From contig NZ_SADE01000004.1 of the NCBI RefSeq assembly GCF_004005845.1, positions 682,001 to 746,000 of the forward strand: a stretch of DNA of 64,000 bases, written 5' to 3'. Below, piece by piece: positions 1 through 6,910 of this stretch. The first letter of the stretch is position 1. Each line of letters begins with the position of its first letter. The notes below the pieces were generated by a model, which searched no databases, was not told the DNA's origin, and saw nothing but the letters and a program-made list of their open reading frames with translations. Source of the DNA: Hwanghaeella grinnelliae. GTDB taxonomy: Bacteria; Pseudomonadota; Alphaproteobacteria; UBA8366; Aestuariispiraceae. The position numbers and the translations under genes are program-made.

Positions 1-699
1 GAATTTCGGCACAAGGAAAAGCGATATGCCGCGTGTGCCTTCCGGCGCATCCGGCAAGCGCGCCAACACCAGATGGACGATATTGTCCGTCATGTCGTGC
101 TCGCCATAAGTGATGTAGATCTTCTGACCGCGAATGCGGTAGGCGTCCCCGTCACGTTCCGCCTTTGTCTTTACCTGGCTCAGATCCGATCCGGCCTGCG
201 GTTCCGTCAGGTTCATGGTCCCGGTCCATTCGCCCGAGATCATCTTTTCCAGATAGATGTCCTTCAACGCGTCGCTGCCATGGGCCGTGATCGCTTCCAC
301 CGCCCCCTGGTTCAGAAGCGGACACAGGGCCCAGGCCATATTGGCCGACTGGAACATCTCCTGCACCGCCGTCGTGATCGCCCAGGGCAGGCCTTGCCCG
401 CCGTAGTCCGGGGAAAAGGGCACAGAATTCCAGCCGCCGTCGACATAATGCCGATAGGCTTCCTTCCATCCGTCGGCCGTGCGTACGACGCCGTTCTCAA
501 CCTTTGCGCCCTGCTTGTCGCCGGAATAGTTCAGCGGCGCCAGCACGCCGCTGGCCAGCTTGTTCGCTTCCTCTAGGATCTGGGAGACGAGGTCCGATGT
601 TGCGTCCTCGCAACCGGGCAGCGACTGCAATTGGCCCAGCAGTCCCATTTCGTTGAACAGAAATTGCATGTCCCGGGTCGGAGCGGAATAGGGGATCAT
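1..699 (-). CDS. acyl-CoA dehydrogenase (N-terminal part, runs off the window)
   Basis: The frame reads from an ATG at 699 to base 1 without a stop, giving 233 residues of the N-terminal and middle domains of an acyl-CoA dehydrogenase. The flavin and substrate-binding stretch is clear: MNLTEPQAGSDLSQVKTKAE is the family's T-E-P-x-A-G-S-D signature, followed by the middle beta domain with GQKIYIT. The opening PYSAPTRDMQF resembles the DmdC-like (3-methylmercaptopropionyl-CoA dehydrogenase) branch, but substrate cannot be fixed from this part. The family catalyses alpha,beta-dehydrogenation of acyl-CoA thioesters with FAD in the cytoplasm. The C-terminal catalytic domain lies outside the window. 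Confidence 0.9.
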   Translation of the reverse strand, partial: MIPYSAPTRDMQFLFNEMGLLGQLQSLPGCEDATSDLVSQILEEANKLASGVLAPLNYSGDKQGAKVENGVVRTADGWKEAYRHYVDGGWNSVPFSPDYGGQGLPWAITTAVQEMFQSANMAWALCPLLNQGAVEAITAHGSDALKDIYLEKMISGEWTGTMNLTEPQAGSDLSQVKTKAERDGDAYRIRGQKIYITYGEHDMTDNIVHLVLARLPDAPEGTRGISLFLVPKF

Positions 700-735
700 G
701 AAAGGCGGCTCCCTGGCATTGTCGTTGGGCAAATG

Positions 736-756
736 GCCGGCGCGTTCGGCGCCGGC
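736..756 (-). terminator. hairpin after the FAD oxidase gene
   Basis: A perfect 8-bp stem (GCCGGCGC / GCGCCGGC) with a 5-base loop GTTCG sits 15 bases beyond the stop of the 771-2225 gene. No long T-run follows on the minus strand, so it may be a weak intrinsic terminator or an mRNA 3'-end stabiliser between this gene and the acyl-CoA dehydrogenase gene. Confidence 0.45.
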
Positions 757-770
757 AGGCTATTTTCGGC

Positions 771-2225
771 TCAGATGTCTAGCACCTTGCCGGGGTTCAT
801 CAAGCCTTGTGGATCCAGCATCGACTTCAACTGCCGCATCAGGTCCAACTCCAGCTTTGTCTTGTAGCGTTTCAGTTCCTCGCGCTTCAACTGGCCGATA
901 CCGTGTTCGGCGCTGATCGAACCGTTCAGGTCCGCGGTGATGCCGTGAACGATGTCATGGATCTCAGGCGCGGCGGCCATGTAGGCGTCCGCGTCCATAC
1001 CCGCCGGTTGGGTGACGTTGTAGTGGATGTTGCCGTCCCCGACATGACCGAAGGGGTAGGGGCGAATGCCCTCCATGAAATCGTGCAGGGCTTCGTTCGA
1101 CCGGTTGATGAATTCAGGCACTTTGCTGACCGGGACCGAAACGTCGTGTTTGATCGACGCGCCTTCGGCCGCCTGGGCTTCGACCACGGCTTCGCGAAGG
1201 AACCAGATATCGGCCCGTTGCTGTTCGGACTGCGCGATCACCGCATCGATGACGACACCGTCTTCGAACGCTTTTTCCAGCATGGTTTCCAGGGCGTCGT
1301 TCATCCGGTGCCCGGGTTCAAGGCCGGAAAACTCGAACAGGACGTTCCAGTCATAGCTGCCTTCCATGGCCCGTTTGGCGGAGTCCACATGCTGATAGGC
1401 AAAATCCAGCGTGATGCCGGCCAACAGTTCGAAACTGCTCAACGCGTCACCACTGGCCGCGCGGGCCCGGGCCAACAGGTCCAGACAGGCGTCCAGGTCG
1501 CGGATCGCGCATAAGGCGGTCGCCCGTTCCTTGGGCAGCGGGAACAGCTTCAACACTGCGGCGGTGACGATGCCCAGCGTTCCTTCCGATCCGATGAACC
1601 ACTGCTTCAGGTCATAACCGGTATTGTCCTTCCGCAACCGGCGCAGACCGTTCCAGATTTCCCCGTTCGGCAGAACGACTTCCAATCCCAAGACCAGGTC
1701 GCGGGTATTGCCGTATCGCAGCACGTTGATGCCGCCGGCATTGGACGCGATATTCCCGCCGATCATGCAGGATCCTTCGGCCCCGAGGCTCAGCGGGAAA
1801 AGACGGTCTTTTGCCTCCGCCGCGTCCTGCAGGTCCTTCAGCACGCAGCCCGCTTCCACCGTCATCGTATAGTCGACGGGGTCCACTTCCCGTACCGTGT
1901 TCATGCGGGCAAGTGAGAGCAGAATGGTGCCGCCGCTTTCGTCCGGGGTGGCGGACCCGACGCGGCTGGTATTGCCGCCCTGCGGGACGACGGGGACACC
2001 GGCCTCGTGGCAGACCTTCATGATCGCGGCGACCTGTTCGGTCGTTTCCGGCCGCGCCAGCAGGGCGCAGGCGCCGTGATAATAACCGCGCGTGTCCACC
2101 AGCAAGGGCGCCAGTGTATCCGCGTCCTGCGACCAACCTTTGGGTCCCAGAATGTCTTTCAGTTTGTTCAGTACCTCGTCAGCCACGCTCTTTTGGGCGC
2201 GGCCACCATTTCCATCGGGCGCCAT
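771..2225 (-). CDS. FAD-linked oxidase of the D-2-hydroxyacid dehydrogenase / GlcD family
   Basis: This 484-residue protein has the FAD_binding_4 domain (about residues 45-220), with the PP-loop region VVPQGGNTS and SNAGGINVLRYGNTRDLVLG, and the FAD-oxidase C-terminal domain (about 230-480). The C-terminal part carries GHVGDGNIHYNV and SAEHGIG, the histidine-rich metal/substrate motif of D-2-hydroxyglutarate, D-lactate and glycolate oxidases. The ATG at 2225 is preferred because GGAAGAAAC precedes it; an upstream in-frame TTG at 2237 would lie inside that ribosome site. The family oxidises a D-2-hydroxyacid to the 2-oxoacid and passes electrons to an acceptor. The exact substrate is not readable; D-2-hydroxyglutarate and D-lactate are the main candidates. 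Confidence 0.88.
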   Translation of the reverse strand: MAPDGNGGRAQKSVADEVLNKLKDILGPKGWSQDADTLAPLLVDTRGYYHGACALLARPETTEQVAAIMKVCHEAGVPVVPQGGNTSRVGSATPDESGGTILLSLARMNTVREVDPVDYTMTVEAGCVLKDLQDAAEAKDRLFPLSLGAEGSCMIGGNIASNAGGINVLRYGNTRDLVLGLEVVLPNGEIWNGLRRLRKDNTGYDLKQWFIGSEGTLGIVTAAVLKLFPLPKERATALCAIRDLDACLDLLARARAASGDALSSFELLAGITLDFAYQHVDSAKRAMEGSYDWNVLFEFSGLEPGHRMNDALETMLEKAFEDGVVIDAVIAQSEQQRADIWFLREAVVEAQAAEGASIKHDVSVPVSKVPEFINRSNEALHDFMEGIRPYPFGHVGDGNIHYNVTQPAGMDADAYMAAAPEIHDIVHGITADLNGSISAEHGIGQLKREELKRYKTKLELDLMRQLKSMLDPQGLMNPGKVLDI

Positions 2226-2362
2226 CGTTTCTTCCAAAGTTTCCGGGATGTTTATTTTGACTCTAATTTAGACTGCCGATCCCGATTTGGCGAGGTGGTG
2301 CCGCGTGAACACAGCTTCGCCGCAGCGCGACGAATTGGCCTATCGGCCCGCGCGTCGGTGTA

Positions 2363-3712
2363 TCAGTCGAAAATCTTAGCCCTCATGGCCGAGATATTGT
2401 AGATGGCCGTCGGACTCAGGTCCAAATTGCACCGGGAAGCAATTATCCATTTCGCAAGCGGTTTCAGCATCTTGTTGCCGCGGAAATGGGCGGCGCAGCC
2501 GGATATCTCATCCTCGAAACGGCGCGCATTCAGGCTGGAAAGCCAGCGCGTGAAGAGGTCGATGATCGCTTCGTACTCTTTCGGCTTGACGCTTGGATCC
2601 TCCGCCAGCGCCACCAGGCGGCGGGCCAGTTGGTGCGGACGGCGGGCCAGTTCCGCGACCAGCAGGGGCCGCATGTCGATCATGCCCTCCCGCGTTTTAG
2701 CCGCGCCCAGGCAGGTGTCGTGCATCTGTTTGTAACTGAGCCGTTGTTTTTCCGTGCCGAAGTGAAAGGCGCTCAGCACGGCGACGTCGAAATGAATGAT
2801 GTCATGCGTCTGGTTCAGGCGCTCGATCTGCCGCAGCACGTAGTTCGCGTTTTCCCCTTGAAGCACCGCATTGCCCAGTTCGTTAACACCCTGGAGGATC
2901 AATTTCCTGTCGAGTGTGTAGATCTGCGCCAGGTTTTCGAAGGTCAGGGTATAGGGCAGGAAATAGCCGGCGTCCCGGGCATGCAGTTGGGCGACCTTGA
3001 ACGCATCGCGGACAGCTTCCCATTCGGTCGGAATGTCTTCGGATTCGCTGTCTTCCGCCGCCTTGGCCTTGTCGTGATGTTCCTGCGCCCGGTCCAAGGC
3101 GGTTCTGACAAGGCCCCCGATCTGTCTGTCATACCGCGAAACCTTGCCGTCGACCTTGCCGGACAGGATCTCGCGGACTTGTTTGTAGACTGACGTCTCG
3201 CTGTGTTTGTTGCGCATGAAACTACGGAACAACACCCCCAACAGCCGACGGAAGCCCTCTTGGAAATCCGGCGAGAACAGGAACAGGGGCGGGATGCCGT
3301 CCTGGCGGACCTCACCGCCATGGCGCGGATGGCTCTTGTCCTCGGCGCACAAGAAGGTCAGGACGTCGCCCATTACCTCGGTCGCCCGGTCGACAACCGC
3401 TCTCTCTTCCATCAGATAGCGATAGTCGTCCTTGACCTCAGCCTCGTCTTCCTTGGGCTCGTACAACAGCGGAAGGACCTGTTCCGACAATGCGGTCGCC
3501 AGTTGAACGCGGCCGGGATGGCGGGATGCCTTCAAGGAATGCAGATGGTCGAGCAGCTTGGCGACGTCGCGCCTGGCCGCCCGCATATCATCGGTCACGC
3601 CTATGCTGGCGATCAAGGCGCTGACGACCTCGGCGACCGCGGCATCGACCTCGGACTGGCTGCTTTTTGTCCCCAATTGGGCGAATTGGGAAATGCTGTT
3701 TTCAAATGGCAC
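2363..3712 (-). CDS. unrecognised 449-residue soluble protein
   Basis: I do not recognise a family. The frame opens with GTG at 3712 and encodes 449 residues with no signal peptide or membrane segment. It looks mostly alpha-helical, with charged stretches such as DRAQEHHDKAKAAEDSESED (about residues 210-230) and a helical C-terminus rich in Arg and Leu. Codon use resembles that of its neighbours, so it seems a native gene. It stands alone: the gene downstream starts 137 bases away and the Mrp operon ends 127 bases upstream. No catalytic motif is visible. Start choice is uncertain because no strong Shine-Dalgarno sequence is close to the GTG. Confidence 0.75.
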   Translation of the reverse strand: MPFENSISQFAQLGTKSSQSEVDAAVAEVVSALIASIGVTDDMRAARRDVAKLLDHLHSLKASRHPGRVQLATALSEQVLPLLYEPKEDEAEVKDDYRYLMEERAVVDRATEVMGDVLTFLCAEDKSHPRHGGEVRQDGIPPLFLFSPDFQEGFRRLLGVLFRSFMRNKHSETSVYKQVREILSGKVDGKVSRYDRQIGGLVRTALDRAQEHHDKAKAAEDSESEDIPTEWEAVRDAFKVAQLHARDAGYFLPYTLTFENLAQIYTLDRKLILQGVNELGNAVLQGENANYVLRQIERLNQTHDIIHFDVAVLSAFHFGTEKQRLSYKQMHDTCLGAAKTREGMIDMRPLLVAELARRPHQLARRLVALAEDPSVKPKEYEAIIDLFTRWLSSLNARRFEDEISGCAAHFRGNKMLKPLAKWIIASRCNLDLSPTAIYNISAMRAKIFD

Positions 3713-3839
3713 TGTTTCGGGACTCCGAAGCCCTAAATTCTCTCACATGTAACTTGAGGACGAATAGAAGGGCATCCCATTAAAATTAGGTAAAATTGGG
3801 TGCAGATTTTCCGTTCTCGCCTTCCGGCGGCAACCTTAC

Positions 3840-4229
3840 TTATGGGTTGCGATTGGCCTCGGCCTCGGCGCGGGCTTCGTCGCTTTCATAGGTGGCCCAC
3901 GGGCGCCCCGTGCCGGTTTTCGGCAGATCGTCCATCGGCACGTTGCGATGAAGCTGCGTCTTGGCGATGAAATTCGCCGTTATCGGCGCGGTCAGAAACA
4001 GGAACAGCGTGATCAATAACTCGTGAAACGACAATCCGTCGCCAAGGACAATAAAATACAGCATCGAGGCGATCAGCACGCCGCCGACGCCCAGGGTCGT
4101 CGCCTTGGTGGGCGCATGCAGACGGGTCATGGGATCGGGTAGCTTGAGCAGCCCATAAGACCCTACAAAGCCAAAGATCCCGCTGATTACCAGGGAAGCC
4201 GTGATGAGAATTTCCGCGAGCAGTTCCAT
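3840..4229 (-). CDS. mrpG: Mrp-type cation/H+ antiporter subunit G
   Basis: The 129 residues match the size and layout of MnhG/MrpG/PhaG. There are three membrane segments (about residues 5-27, 38-62 and 65-88) and the family stretch YGLLKLPDPMTRLHAPTKATTLGVGG. A charged cytoplasmic tail follows (residues 95-129), somewhat longer than in small homologues. It is the last gene of the operon and starts 9 bases after mrpF. In the complex, subunit G is a small membrane protein required for assembly and Na+ or K+ extrusion in exchange for protons. Confidence 0.93.
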   Translation of the reverse strand: MELLAEILITASLVISGIFGFVGSYGLLKLPDPMTRLHAPTKATTLGVGGVLIASMLYFIVLGDGLSFHELLITLFLFLTAPITANFIAKTQLHRNVPMDDLPKTGTGRPWATYESDEARAEAEANRNP

Positions 4230-4238
4230 GGGATCTCT

Positions 4239-4508
4239 CTATTCGATAATGTCGCCGCGCAGCAGGAAGCGGGTATAGGCCACGGTGGAAATGAAACCGG
4301 TCATGGCGAGCAGCATTGATGCTTCGAAATAGACCGTCGTCCCCCGCAGGATGCCATACAGGCCCAGCAGGGCGATCGAATTCACGACCATTGTATCCAG
4401 CGCCAGGATCCGGTCGCCCACACCGGGTGCCTCGATGATGCGGTAAAGGTTCATCAACAGCGCCAGCCCGAAACAGGCGAAGGCGAAGATCAACGCATAA
4501 TGGATCAT
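4239..4508 (-). CDS. mrpF: Mrp-type cation/H+ antiporter subunit F
   Basis: This 89-residue protein has three transmembrane helices, and the sequence LYRIIEAPGVGDRILALDTM is typical of MnhF/MrpF. Its ATG overlaps the mrpE stop as ATGA, indicating translational coupling. In Mrp complexes this subunit is essential for assembly; it may also contribute to cholate or cation efflux in some species, which cannot be judged here. Confidence 0.93.
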   Translation of the reverse strand: MIHYALIFAFACFGLALLMNLYRIIEAPGVGDRILALDTMVVNSIALLGLYGILRGTTVYFEASMLLAMTGFISTVAYTRFLLRGDIIE

Positions 4509-5014
4509 TCGAAAATCTCCTTCAGGCGGCGTTCGTACCGTTCCTTGATTTCATCCCGCACGGCATTCGGGTCCGGCGCGTCGAGACAGTGAACGAGCAG
4601 GCTGCGGCCGCAGGCGGAGACATCGCTGGAAACGGTACCGGGCGTCATGGTGATTGTCCCGGCCAGCACGGTGATCGCTTCCGGCGTTCGGATATCCAGC
4701 GGGATCGCGACCCAGGCAGGTTTCATATCTCTGTTACGCTTGAACATCACGGTCATCGCGACGACCACATTGGCGACGACGATGTCCCAAAGCACGATCA
4801 GCGTATACTCGATGATCATCGGCAGGTTGGCGAGGCGCGGGCGGTTCGGCCAATAAGGGGCGGTGATGATCGGGATCGCAAGTCCCAGGATCAGCCCCAG
4901 AACCAGATTCCCCAGGCTGATTGAATTCATCATCATCTGCCATACCACGACCAGCAGCAGCGTCAGCCAGGGATGCGGCAGGATTTTGCGGAACATCGTC
5001 GCGCCCCTTTTCAT
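4505..5014 (-). CDS. mrpE: Mrp-type cation/H+ antiporter subunit E
   Basis: The protein (169 residues from this start) has N-terminal membrane helices (HPWLTLLLVVVWQMMMNS, then a second from about residue 38) and the MrpE/MnhE core with TMTPGTVSSDV. Two in-frame ATGs, at 5014 and 4996, each follow an A-rich AAGGGG ribosome site because the start region is tandemly duplicated. I chose 5014, which leaves the mrpD gene almost unoverlapped; 4996 (starting MFRKILPHP) is equally possible. An earlier in-frame ATG at 5056 would lie inside mrpD and is less likely. Confidence 0.9.
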   Translation of the reverse strand: MKRGATMFRKILPHPWLTLLLVVVWQMMMNSISLGNLVLGLILGLAIPIITAPYWPNRPRLANLPMIIEYTLIVLWDIVVANVVVAMTVMFKRNRDMKPAWVAIPLDIRTPEAITVLAGTITMTPGTVSSDVSACGRSLLVHCLDAPDPNAVRDEIKERYERRLKEIFE

Positions 5015-5031
5015 CGTGCGCCCCTTCTCAT
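4997..5031 (-). repeat. tandem duplication of the mrpE ribosome site and start codon
   Basis: On the minus strand two near-identical units follow each other, ATGAGAAGGGGCGCACG and then ATGAAAAGGGGCGCGACG. They are directly followed by a third ATG at 4996. The first ATG overlaps the mrpD stop as ATGA and opens only a tiny frame ending at the second unit. The effect is two ribosome-binding sites and alternative starts for mrpE. Confidence 0.75.
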
Positions 5032-6569
5032 CGTGCGCCAAGAACGCCGGAGACATAGATCTCCGAATTATAGAGCTGGTCGGCCGTTGCGCTCAGGAAG
5101 CCATTGACCGGCCCGGCGAAAACACTCAGCAGGACCGAAGCGGCCAACAGGGCGCCCGTTGCGACCAAAGGCAAACGCGGCATCGTGACCGCCGGCGTCG
5201 GCGCGGGATCATCCTCGCCAGCCGCCGCAGACGGCTCTTCCGGGTTTGTCGTTTTCCAGAAGACTTTGCTGCCCGCTTGTGCGAACCCCAATACGGCGAC
5301 CAGCGTCGTCGCCAGAATAACCGACCAGATCAGCCAAACATGCTCGCTGCCGCGCACCGCATCAAGGATCAACAACTTGCCGATGAAGCCGGATAGCGGC
5401 GGCATCCCGGCGCTGGCGATTGCCGCGCCGAAGAACAGGGCGGCGAGCAGCCCATGTTGCGCCATCGCAGGCGCGGGCACCAGGGCATCGCCGACCGCAC
5501 CGCGGCGCTCACGCACCAGGTCGACCACCAGAAACATCATCGCGCCCGCGATGGTCGAATGGATCATATAGTAGAGCGCTGCCTGCGTCGTTTCCGGCGT
5601 GAAGACCGAGATGGCGATCAATAGCGTTCCCATCGACCCGATGGCGGAAAACGCCGCCAGACGCCCCAGCTTGCTTGCGCCGAGCACGCCGATCATGCCG
5701 ACGCCCAAAGTGACCAACGCAGCGGCAAGGAACCATGGGCCCGTGAGTTCCCCTGTGACGGCGGCATCCGGGCCGAACACAAGCGTGTACATGCGCAGGA
5801 TCGCATAGGCACCGACCTTGGTCATGATCGCGAACAGGGCGGCGACCGGGGCAGGGGCCTCGGCATAGGTTTCGGGAAGCCAGAAATGCAGCGGCAACAG
5901 GGCTGCCTTGATGGCGAAGACAAGCAACAGCAGCATCGCACCGACCCGCAGAAGGGCGGTGTCGTTCGCCGGCAGTTCCGCCACGCGGACCGCGAGGTCG
6001 GCCATGTTGAGCGTTCCGGTCACCGCATAGAGCGTGCCCAGCGCGAACAGGAACAAGGTGGAACCGAGCAGGTTGTACAGCACGTATTGCAGACCGGCGC
6101 GGAACCGCCGCCCGCCGCCGCCATGGATCATCAATCCATAGGAGGCAATCAGAAGCACTTCGAAGAAAACGAACAGATTGAAGGCGTCGCCGGTGAGGAA
6201 CGCGCCGCAAATACCCATCAACTGGAACTGGAACAGGGCGTGGAAATGATGTCCGCGCGCATCCCAGTCGGATCCGATGGCATACAAAACAACGACCAAG
6301 GCCAGGACCGAGGTGATCAGCACCATCAACGCTGACAACCGGTCCAGCACCAGCACGATCCCGAAGGGTGCTGGCCAATTGCCCAATTCGTAGACACCGA
6401 TCCGGCCCGAGGCGGATTCCACAAACAGGCCGATGGCGATGGCGACCAGCGCAAAGCAGGCGCCGAGCGAGAAAATCCGCTGCAAGCCTTGGTGATGACG
6501 CATGGCGAGCACGATAACGGCTGCCATCAGGGCCGGTAGGACGACCGGCGCGATAATCCAATGGTTCAT
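5028..6569 (-). CDS. mrpD: Mrp-type cation/H+ antiporter subunit D
   Basis: This 513-residue polytopic protein belongs to the proton_antipo_M family, homologous to complex I subunits NuoL/M/N. About 14 membrane helices can be read, with the conserved charged pair region AFNLFVFFEVLLIASYGLMIHG near residue 130 and KAALLPLHFWLPETYAEAPAPVAALFA near residue 220, which carries the channel lysine. Its ATG overlaps the mrpC stop (ATGA). Together with MrpA it forms the ion-translocating core of the antiporter in the cytoplasmic membrane. Confidence 0.95.
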   Translation of the reverse strand: MNHWIIAPVVLPALMAAVIVLAMRHHQGLQRIFSLGACFALVAIAIGLFVESASGRIGVYELGNWPAPFGIVLVLDRLSALMVLITSVLALVVVLYAIGSDWDARGHHFHALFQFQLMGICGAFLTGDAFNLFVFFEVLLIASYGLMIHGGGGRRFRAGLQYVLYNLLGSTLFLFALGTLYAVTGTLNMADLAVRVAELPANDTALLRVGAMLLLLVFAIKAALLPLHFWLPETYAEAPAPVAALFAIMTKVGAYAILRMYTLVFGPDAAVTGELTGPWFLAAALVTLGVGMIGVLGASKLGRLAAFSAIGSMGTLLIAISVFTPETTQAALYYMIHSTIAGAMMFLVVDLVRERRGAVGDALVPAPAMAQHGLLAALFFGAAIASAGMPPLSGFIGKLLILDAVRGSEHVWLIWSVILATTLVAVLGFAQAGSKVFWKTTNPEEPSAAAGEDDPAPTPAVTMPRLPLVATGALLAASVLLSVFAGPVNGFLSATADQLYNSEIYVSGVLGAR

Positions 6570-6910
6570 GTGTCAGCCTCTTGGTCATCGAGACCGATAT
6601 CGACCGCGTCGGTCCGCGCCGACAGATAAGCGCCCAGCGCCAACAGCACGACCACCGCCGTCATCCCAAAGGAAATCACGATCGCGGTCAAAACCAGCGC
6701 CTGCGGCAGCGGATCGGTATAGGCGGTGACGCCTTCGCTCAGAACCGGCGGCATGTCGACCGCCAGCCTGCCTGTTGCGAACAGGAAGACATTGACCGCG
6801 TAGGACAGCATCGAGATCCCCAAAATCACCGGGAAACTTCGAAAGCGCAGCACAAGGTATAGGCCGACCGCCGTCAAAACACCGATGGCGCTGGCCACGA
6901 GGAATTCCAT
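6566..6910 (-). CDS. mrpC: Mrp-type cation/H+ antiporter subunit C
   Basis: The 114 residues correspond to MnhC/MrpC, a homologue of complex I subunit NuoK. Three membrane helices are seen, with the family stretch PVILGISMLSYAVNVFLFATGR and, in the third helix, DPLPQALVLTAIVISFGMTAVVVLLAL. The gene starts on the base directly after the mrpAB stop and overlaps mrpD by 4 bases, so the operon is tightly coupled. Confidence 0.95.
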   Translation of the reverse strand: MEFLVASAIGVLTAVGLYLVLRFRSFPVILGISMLSYAVNVFLFATGRLAVDMPPVLSEGVTAYTDPLPQALVLTAIVISFGMTAVVVLLALGAYLSARTDAVDIGLDDQEADT

